Assembly: GCF_900324485.2 (NCBI RefSeq)
Contig: NC_046654.1
Location: 3,764,562-3,828,561 of the forward strand
Direction of reading: 5' to 3'
Origin: Mastacembelus armatus
Lineage: Eukaryota; Chordata; Actinopteri; Synbranchiformes; Mastacembelidae
DNA: 64,000 nucleotides
The position numbers and the translations under genes are program-made. Positions within the stretch are counted from its first letter, which is position 1. Each line of letters begins with the position of its first letter. A model generated the notes under the pieces. That model made no database searches. It was not told the DNA's origin and was given only the letters and a program-made list of their open reading frames with translations. Below are positions 56,101 through 64,000 of the stretch, piece after piece.

Positions 56101-58947
56101 TCACTGGGACACAGACCACTCTGAAGAGACATCTCTGCTCTCCTGATACACTGCGTATCTTTCCCGAAACTCGTGGAGGAAATTGTATTGCTGTGCAAAA
56201 ACAAAATTAAACCATTAGTTTTTTTTTTTATTGAAAAGCTGAAGCACTTTACAGAACATGAGCAGCAGTTTAACAGTTTCATAACACATTACTCAGTTTT
56301 GTATGTTTTATTTTGCATTCCCACCTGACAGTCATTTTAATATGGAATCACACTCAACTTCCAAACATGGCCACAATTTCTGGTAAGCATCAGTTATTAT
56401 GTGTCCTTTAAATTTGGTTATTACCTCATTTCTCTACGTGGATGTACAAACAATGTCAAGACTGTTTAAATGACTGCAACATATTTTTAGCATTTCTATA
56501 CTAAACTTTCTTATTACATATCTCAATAATCAAACTGCCAATTCATTGGTCCATCGCTCTAATTTATAATATTCTTTTCACTCCAACTCTGTTTTCCTAT
56601 TGTTTTTCCTACATTGGTACATGAATGTTTTTAAGCAGCCAGATTTCTAATGTTGGACCAGCCTTAAACTCATCCATCCATCATCTATACCTGCTAATTC
56701 CTAACCAGGGTCACAGGGATCGGCTGGAGCCTATCCCAGCTCTCTTTGGGTGAAAGGCAGGGGTACACCCTGGACAGGTCACCAGTCCATCACAGGGCCA
56801 CATAGAGACAAACAACCTCACACACTCACACTCACTCCTATGGGCAATTTAGAGTCACCAATCAACCTGACATACATGTTTTTGGACTGTGGGAGGAAAC
56901 CAGAGTACCTGGAGAAAACCCACGGAAGCACAGGGAGAACATGCAGACTCCACACAGAAAATTCTTCTGCATTTTCTCAGGGACTGGGTTACACATGTTG
57001 AGCAGCGTTTGAGTCTCTATACATTCATTTTCATTCATTTAGATTATTGAAATTAAAGATTTTGCCTCACAGGAAGAAAATAAAATTATAAACTTATTGG
57101 TGTAACGTTACATGCATGTGTTCATTTTTTTTTTTTAATTAATGGGGTTCAACATGTAAACACACAAACAGGAAGAAAAACAAACAGATTCAGTGGAAGA
57201 AGCATAATCTCTCACCTTCACTGTTTGTATCGCTCCTCTTCCTCGGTGCTCCCTGAGGATTTCGATGGCTTTGTTTGCTGTCATTGTTAAAGAGCGCTGC
57301 AGCAGCAGACAAGCAGCGACTGACCAGCAGAAAACATGAGACAGTCAAGTGATTAGAACTGTGACAAAACCAGCACAGAGGATTTACCAGTTTTAGAAGG
57401 TCGAGCAGAAGGAGAATATTCTTACTTAAAGCAGAGCGACCCAGGCCTCCGTAACAGCTTGGAGAGAAAAGAAAAGCGCATGGTCCCATCAAATGCACGG
57501 TGTAAAGGTGTAACATTGGAAACCCAATAACAACTGTGTAAGCTGATTGATGTGTTTGACAGAAAACAGATGTCTGGCACATCAGAAGGTTAAAAAAATA
57601 CTTCAAGCATCAAAAAACACAAAGGGCTCGTCATAGAAAGTGTCTCTGTCTATTTTTAACCTCTACTGGACCAGGAATAGGTTTTCGTCGGTCAATGCTG
57701 TATTTCACCTTAACGTGGTTAAATGCAGTCAAACGTCAGGTGGGTCCAGGTCAACAGTTTCCTCCTGCTGCCTGTTGAGCAGCTTTAGCAACAGCTTCAT
57801 GTAAACAGCAGAACATTCCTACAACAGTGATTAGCTGCCACAGAAAACTGTTCACTGTTCACACTTTCCATGTTTTAAAAAGATGATTTTATTTTTATAC
57901 CAGGTCTTTGGCTCATGATGGCAGCAATACACTACAATATGATTGGATGGTTTGTTTTCTTCCAAATTTTTGTTTCACATCTCCTCTTTTTTTGTTAATG
58001 CCCCCACACATTGTTGAGTCAGTTATTTCTATTTCCTGCAGGCATATGTTTTTAATAACGATGCAAGATTCTTTTGTTAAATGCTAAACCTGGATGGTTT
58101 CACTCACTGGATCACCGTGGTCCTGTTGTTCTTGAGGCTGACCTGCAGCTCCTCGAGGATCTGGCAGCACTGGTCCAGCTCAGGAACGTCTCCGTCTAGA
58201 AAGGGCATGTGGTGAACTGTGAAGCCTTGCTGCTCGTAGATCTCCAGCAGGGAGGGAACCCTGTACTTATTTAGTTCCCCTCTGGTGCAGAAAACAAACA
58301 CGTCCTGCACGCCCTGGTTCTGGAGCTCCTCTGTTAACAAGACAAACAGCAAGATGTAAGACAGCAAAGCATTTACCAACACCTACAGATTGATTGATAT
58401 ATATATATATGTATATTAGTTACACCCTTGTTCTCTCATCTCCCAGGACCTGGGCCAAAATATAATCATTATACAGTACTATGATACATGTACACATTAG
58501 CCACTGGCTCTAGTTGCTCATATTGTTGTGTGAACAGTAGTAAAGATCAGTGTATTCTTACCAACATCTCTTGGCAGGCTCCTGTTGATATCTTTGTATT
58601 TGCAACCTGTAATCAGATGCACTAAACCTTAGAAACAAGTAGAGCAAAATACAGGGTGTGACATGATAAACTGTGGTTTCACCTGGTAGTGCACAAATCC
58701 CAAGAAGCTGCGAGCACTCCACCGTGGACAGAGGTAACCTCAAAGCCAACCAAAACAAAATATTCTGAATATTAACACACCTTTTCTATTTCTGAGTTTA
58801 AAAACTGAAGACCCACAGCTTTTACTGGCTCATGACAGGACAGGACAGGAGAACTGATGAGACTTACCAGGAGACGTGGAAGGGAGTCAGCTGCTCCTCT
58901 CTGACCTCCTCGTCTTCAGAGGAGGAGTCAAACTCACCCGTCCTCAT
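56101..58947 (-). CDS. cdkn3: Cyclin-dependent kinase inhibitor 3 / KAP phosphatase (209 aa)
   Basis: Coding exons: 58868-58947, 58683-58738, 58562-58606, 58108-58330, 57426-57457, 57216-57319, 56101-56190; phases join to 209 residues (human 212). Acidic N-terminus (EFDSSSEDEE), then VSWLPLSTVECSQLLGICALPGC, QDVFVFCTRGELNKYRVP, and the dual-specificity phosphatase signature HCYGGLGRS (HCx5R) split across exons 4 and 5. It ends with GAIQTVKQYNFLHEFRERYA and a variable tail. The known enzyme removes the activating phosphate from CDK2 Thr160. The ATG at 58947 is in the second exon, equivalent to the residues just before EFDSS in human; the first exon near 59.5 kb appears noncoding, so the protein starts slightly shorter than human. 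It converges on cnih1 and diverges from the arhgef33-like gene. Confidence 0.96.
56671..56961 (-). repeat. Dispersed GGATGG-tailed repeat, copy B
   Basis: Same family and orientation as copy A, and longer: it continues past gggaggaaac through cctggagaaaacccac and gggagaacatgcagactcc. It lies in the last cdkn3 intron. Over the shared 190 nt only about three bases differ from copy A, so both copies are young. Confidence 0.88.
58396..58416. repeat. (AT)n microsatellite
   Basis: Short pure-to-near-pure AT run in cdkn3 intron 3. Confidence 0.8.
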
Positions 58948-59537
58948 GGCTTCACCCCCGAAACTGTGGAGACAACAAAGACATTCAGTGCTGACAGTCA
59001 CAGAACAAACTGACAACTCTGAGTGTGTTTTTTGATTTTTAGTCTATTTACTATAAAACATGCAGGTTTTGGGCCTGAAACTAAAGATTATTTTTATTAT
59101 CAGTTATTCTGCGGATTATTTTCTCATTTGCTTTGTCTGCCGGAAAATAGTCAAATGCATGTTACAGTTTCCCTCAGTCCAAGGTGACATGTTCAAAAAG
59201 CAGGAGATACTGAGTTTGTTTCTGAGTTTTTTAAACTTTCTGTAAACTCATTATTGCAGCTCTGTCATCCACCAAGACTGAAATAATATAACAAACATCC
59301 ATGAGGATATTTAGACGCTGATACTTTCCACGTCTTCTTAACAGGAGGTGACAGACTGAGGTAAAACAGAAACAATCCAGTCGCTAAAAACACAACAGGT
59401 GTGGTGCTGCACGTCAACCAGTACACAAAGACTGAAACATGCTTTAGTCATTTATCAAAAACCCGCAGTACAACCATGTGTTTTTGATTAACCCTCACCA
59501 ACCTCTGGTCCTGACTGCTGACACAGCTGCCGCTTTA

Positions 59538-59567
59538 TTTGAAATCGCTATCACACCTGCAGCCAAT
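59538..59567 (-). promoter_or_regulatory. cdkn3: cdkn3 CHR/CCAAT-type promoter elements
   Basis: On the plus strand TTTGAA (59538-59543) and CCAAT (59563-59567) lie about 20 nt apart, with a ccacgccc GC-box beyond. On the cdkn3 sense strand this is ATTGG then TTCAAA, the CCAAT-box plus CHR arrangement typical of G2/M genes. It sits immediately upstream of the probable first exon, whose donor (gaggttg|gtgagg) is near 59500. CDKN3 is a known cell-cycle-regulated gene. Confidence 0.5.
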
Positions 59568-59599
59568 CAGAATCAAGTATCCGCGATTGACCACGCCCA

Positions 59600-60540
59600 C
59601 TTTCAAAAACACCGCATGCAGGTGTGCGTTCGGTTTAGTTTACGGAGTGATCCACACGGGCGGGGTATAAGTTTTAAATAACTGTTTTACTTTTTATTGC
59701 AAAACATGATCAGAACAATAAAAACTATATAAAAAAAACTACAATTCAGCAACAACATCAATATAACAAGATGAAGAGAAGGCAGATGCACACACATGAT
59801 AAAGGATAATAACAAATCAGTCCTGGGGGAAAAGAAGCTGTATCTGTTTCTGCTGCAGTGCTTTTTGCTTCTGTACAAAGACTTTTTTTGCATTAGAACA
59901 AATAAATGAACTACCAAGTGTTTGGTGCTGTGTGTCAACATAGGAGAGAGTTTATGCTGCTGCATTGTTCTGTATGTGAGGCCAAACCTTATTCCAGCAA
60001 ATCCCATCAATGCATAACCTCCAAAATAATTCAGCTCGTCTGACTTTCTTTTAAAATGAGAACAGACAGAACAAATATAATTTACTGTAAACTTGAAATT
60101 CTGTTTACTTGTTGGTTTAATTAACCATTAGCCAGCCATTAGCCAATTAATGGTTGGTTTAATTAATTTAATCTTATCTTATATTCCCACCGAAATTTCA
60201 CAACCAATAAAAAAATTTCCTATTTTTATACTGAAAACTGTACACAAACTAAAAACACACGCACACAAAACTGACAAGACACAGTTAAGCAGATGAACAA
60301 CAAAAACTCTGCTGCTGTATTTAACAGGTTCTTCCATGGGGACATGAACGTGGTTCATTCTTGCAGTGACTTCCCCAGTAAATCACAGAGCAGCTCAGTG
60401 CGCGTCCTGCAGGATTTCTGCTGCCTGCACAGAGCTGCCACAGCACAACACGAGGCTGCTGCCTTCAAAACAACTTTCCCCCCTGAAAACAACAAACTGG
60501 ACATTTTAACACTCGCTACGTTTTTTTAAAATGTCTGCAG
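59600..60540. other. cdkn3 / arhgef33-like divergent intergenic region
   Basis: About 1 kb, mostly AT-rich, with a short direct duplication near 60120-60160 (ttggtttaattaa, twice). No gene recognised. Confidence 0.45.
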
Positions 60541-61402
60541 AAGCAGCTTGGAAGAGCTTCGAGTGAGGTGAGTCTTTTCTTTCAACAGCTACTCTTTGAT
60601 TAGACATATATTTGGATGATTGTTGTATTTGGACTTCACTGATATTTTATTGGTACATTTGGAAATAGACCTATTACCACAGGCCATGTTTTTAAGTATA
60701 CACTGTCTATTATATTCTTTTAATTTATAATAAACAGATTTTTAACATAGTCTGATTCCAGAAAACTGAGCTAAAATAACTTCAGTAGAATTGTTACTCA
60801 TTTTTATAAAAATGGTTTTCTATGGTTTATTTGAATTGAGTTGAAAATATAATATTGTATTTTCCAGTTTTTTGCTGATCTGTGCCTGTCCTTCTGTCAG
60901 CAGACTTATAAGGAGGGATCTTGGCTCCTGCGGTCATTTCTCCTGCAGGGCCGAGCTCTTTGGCTGGCTTGCCACTTCCTCAGCAGAGGGGCTGCTGGCA
61001 GGGGCAACATCTGACCTGGTACCGTAAACAAATGACTGTATAGACATGAAAGTATTGTTGTTTCTCTCCCAAACCTCATGCAAATCATTAGTCAATGCAT
61101 GTTTCTTATTGTGTCTGAGAGCTTTTGTCTTGAAAGGGGTTAGGGACTCACCTTACTGAGAGAAAACAGGTTGACTTATCTGCTTTCTTCCTGTTGTGTA
61201 TGTTCACTTCTATCTGATCAACATTTGATAGAGTGATTTGCACAAGAGAACATGCTTTTCTGCACAGAGTTGGTGCAATTCAACACACTGACAAACAGCT
61301 TTCTGGCTGCTCGACGTCTCAAAAAGGACTTATAGGCTTTCCAGTTTGTGCACATTAAACACTGTTTGCACACAGGCTTGTTTGTGATTCTCTCCACAGG
61401 TC
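60541..61402 (+). other. arhgef33-like 5' untranslated exon(s) and intron
   Basis: A donor gag|gtgagt at about 60569 could close a noncoding first exon; the first coding exon begins after ctccacag at 61399. No in-frame upstream ATG was found that could be joined convincingly. Confidence 0.35.
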
Positions 61403-63897
61403 ATGAAGCCTCAGGAGACTGAGCTCGTCACTGAAATCTCAAAGGTATTTTGTACCTTTGCTTATCAGCCCTGCTCACTTCGTTAAAGACACAGTTCACT
61501 TTAAATTCTGGGCTCATGTTATTTACAAAATTAGATAAATCTGATGTCCAACAAAGATTAGTGCTGTCAGGTTATGTCAATAAATGTAAATAAAAAACAA
61601 AATAAATGTTTTTGACCTAATATATTGCACATGTTGTGTGTCTAAAGTTACAATGCATGGTCTCGGAGCTGAAGACTGGTTTTACCAGCGCTCTCCTGGA
61701 GCTGAGTCACATCCAGCATGGAGACACGTTCCTGAGGGAGGAGCTGGAGGAGAACAGGAGGAGCTGTCAGAAAAAAGCTCTTCGCCTGGAAGCTCTGGTT
61801 GAGTCACTGAGGGTGAGGCTCACATTAGTTTAACTAGTCAGACGTATAAATGTATAAAGTTTGACTATATACACGTAATAACTCAAGGAGAAAGAAAAAC
61901 ATACATTTAAAAACAGCCACATAAACAGAAACATTTGAGCTTTGCAGGGATTTCTCATCCATAACAGATATGACTCAGTATAGAGTGATGATGTCCTGAA
62001 GCTGAATGTAGACCCAGTGCTCTGTCGTTCTGCAGGAAGAACTCGGTGTGATGCGATGTCAGATCTTACAGCTGTACAGTAACAGACAGAGACTTCAGCA
62101 GGAGGAAAAAAGCTCCACATCAAAACAGAGAGAAAGGTAAAACACAAGTAAACCTCAGCTTGATACCACTAGGACTACCAGTGTGTGTCTTATTACATAT
62201 ATATAAGACTTTCCTATTGTGTTAAGAGTGTGAAATGACACATTGCTGAACTGAAATGTGAGTTTAATTACAAATTATTATTTTTATTATTATAAACACT
62301 AAAAACTGTGATGGACTGGTGACCTGTCCAGGGTGTACCCCTGCCTTTCACCCAAAGAGAGCTGGGATAGGCTCCAGCTGATCCCTGTGACCCTGGTTAA
62401 GGAATAAGTGGGTAGTTATAGATGATGGATGGATGGATAAACACTAAACACGCAAACATTAAGAATTATGTAAATATCTGTAAATAACATGCAGAAGTAA
62501 AATGGAGGTGGTGATAAGAGGTGTAACAGCACTGACTACATGCATGGTGTGGTCTGTGCAGTGATCCAGCAGAGGCGAGTGGACGGTGCCAGTGTGACTG
62601 TTCGTCTGCTGCAGCAGCCTGTGTGTCCAGAGGAAAACTGCTGCTCCACTGTTTCCTGCAGGGCCTCAAAGCCGGACTGAGCGAGGGAACAGGTGAGCTC
62701 CCACATCACAGAAACATGAACCTAATGCAGAGATAATCAAAGCAAAGTACAGTCATAAATGTCAGAGTTTGCACTTAAACAGAAAAACCCTTACTTAAGG
62801 TGTTGACCTCTTGCGACAAAGCTTACGCTCCGTGTTGCTCAACATTATCTTCTTTGCACAGACGCACGACATCAGGTGGCGATGCAGCTTCTGCATTCTG
62901 AATGGGAGTATGTTTCAACCTTAAACCAGCTGTATGACAAACACAAGACACCAGCAGCTCACCAGATGACTGTGGAGCCACAGTAAGTGCTGACGAGCTT
63001 ATATCACATTGTTAATGAATGACTTCAGAGACAGTTGGATTACAGTTCCCACTCACTGTTCAACAGTGCGGTGATGTTTCACTGTGAGTCTGATCTCTCT
63101 TTGATTCAGTCAGACTTATGTGAAGTTTGTGGAGCAGCTGTTACAGCGACATCTGCTCTTCAGAAACACCCTGCAGGAGCGTTTATCTGCCGAGCACTGG
63201 AAGTCTCTGGTCGGAGACATCCTGGTGCAGCTTATTGGCCAAAATGATGTAAGATGATGCTTTTTAAATGCATGTTATCATTTCAGTTCATTACACTGAG
63301 CACTGAGGTACAGGGCGCTTGTGTTTATCCTCATTTGTGTTGTTCAGACAGCTTTTTCAGATATGTACCTTGGATACACGACTACTTTGGCGTCATTTCT
63401 CTCACTGGAGTTCAACAGACTGAATCATCTTGAGAAAAGCCACAAAATGCAGGTATTTCAGGAGATACAGCACAAACACGAGGTGCCTGACAAACCACAA
63501 ATGCTGACAATACTCTAATCTGACTGTACAGAGTAGCCAGATGGAGAGAGAGGAAATGAAGCTGCTCTCCCTGCTGTTGGCACCTGTCTCTCGTCTACAC
63601 AGCTACCTGAGCCACATTCAGGTGAGTCATCAGGTGAAACCAACATGAAACCAAACACAGGAGGAGAATAAGAAAATCAAGAAAATGATATCTAACCAAC
63701 CTAGAGCTCATTTTAACACTGACTTATCTTTGCTAAATGTTCCATCTCTAGAACCTGCTGCAGTGGACTGGGAAAGAGCACCCTGACTGCAGCCTCCTTT
63801 TAGGCACCGAGCGAGCGCTGAGGGGCATTTTATCTCGCTGTCATGTGATCCTGGAGGAAGACGTCCGATGGGAGGAAGAGGAAGGAGCTGGCCAAAG
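61403..63897 (+). CDS. ARHGEF33-like Rho guanine nucleotide exchange factor (partial)
   Basis: Coding exons: 61403-61444, 61648-61812, 62036-62136, 62562-62692, 62862-62982, 63110-63248, 63348-63452, 63532-63621, 63752-63897 (last donor uncertain). They give about 346 residues, 3' end beyond the window. Residues 5-85 are a coiled coil whose core (SELKTGFTSALLELSHIQHGD) closely matches human ARHGEF33 (SELKTGFTEAMQELSRIQHGE). A Cys-rich linker follows, then a DH domain: AMQLLHSEWEYVSTLNQLY, QRHLLFRNTLQERL, and LLAPVSRLHSYLSHIQNLLQWTGKEHPD. RhoGEF DH domains catalyse GDP release from Rho GTPases. The linker is much shorter than in human ARHGEF33, so this may be a paralogue. The final exon could instead read through to a stop at about 63943. 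Confidence 0.78.
62308..62439 (+). repeat. Dispersed GGATGG-tailed repeat, copy C
   Basis: Reverse orientation to copies A and B: starts gtgatggactggtgacctg, runs through gggataggctccagctg and ends in gatgatggatggatgg. It lies in an arhgef33-like intron just before exon 4. It is a short, tail-proximal copy, as expected for 5'-truncated retroposition. Confidence 0.88.
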
Positions 63898-64000
63898 GTC
63901 AGGAAATCCTGACATGACTGTGGATATGTTGTCACATCAATAATACAGAGTTACTTCAGGAAATATTCAGACCACTTCACATTTTGCACACATAATGTTA

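Overview
This 64 kb window is animal nuclear DNA from a teleost fish, probably a percomorph. It is AT-rich with short spliced genes. Assembled exons match vertebrate families throughout, the intervening DNA carries the GTTAGC/GCTAGC-rich tracts and GGATGG-tailed dispersed repeats common in spiny-rayed fish, and there is no operon-like organisation. I rebuilt nine genes by reading exon by exon and checking splice sites and phase. Seven are complete coding regions; two are partial because they run off the window.

Layout: (1) 1-12121, minus: first coding exon of pacs2 and about 12 kb of its intron 1. (2) 14946-18615, minus: srsf5-like SR splicing factor (277 aa), with a noncoding first exon near 19.7-19.9 kb. 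(3) 22829-27868, minus: desi2 (197 aa). (4) 31511-33278, minus: synj2bp (145 aa). (5) 35740-39353, minus: lgals3, galectin-3 (368 aa, very long Pro/Gly-rich N-terminus). (6) 41071-44841, plus: gmfb (142 aa), followed by a 3' UTR of about 3.4 kb. (7) 49460-54371, plus: cnih1 (144 aa). (8) 56101-58947, minus: cdkn3 (209 aa). (9) 61403 to window end, plus: arhgef33-like RhoGEF (partial). lgals3/gmfb and cdkn3/arhgef33-like are head-to-head pairs; cnih1 and cdkn3 converge tail-to-tail with adjacent poly(A) signals.

From memory, pacs2, srsf5, synj2bp, lgals3, gmfb, cnih1 and cdkn3 all have human orthologues on 14q, and gmfb-cnih1-cdkn3 keeps the human order and relative orientation. The genes are not one pathway; they cover sorting, splicing, deSUMOylation, mitochondrial outer membrane, lectin, actin, ER export, cell-cycle and Rho functions.

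The most interesting signals are in splicing: an unlisted 48-nt phase-0 exon candidate in cnih1 that would encode a basic insert resembling the CNIH2/CNIH3-specific loop; an AT-AC (U12-type) intron in gmfb; and, in a single srsf5 intron, a GC donor, an early stop, an intronic poly(A) signal and a candidate poison exon. No virus-like element, CRISPR array or RNA gene was recognised.
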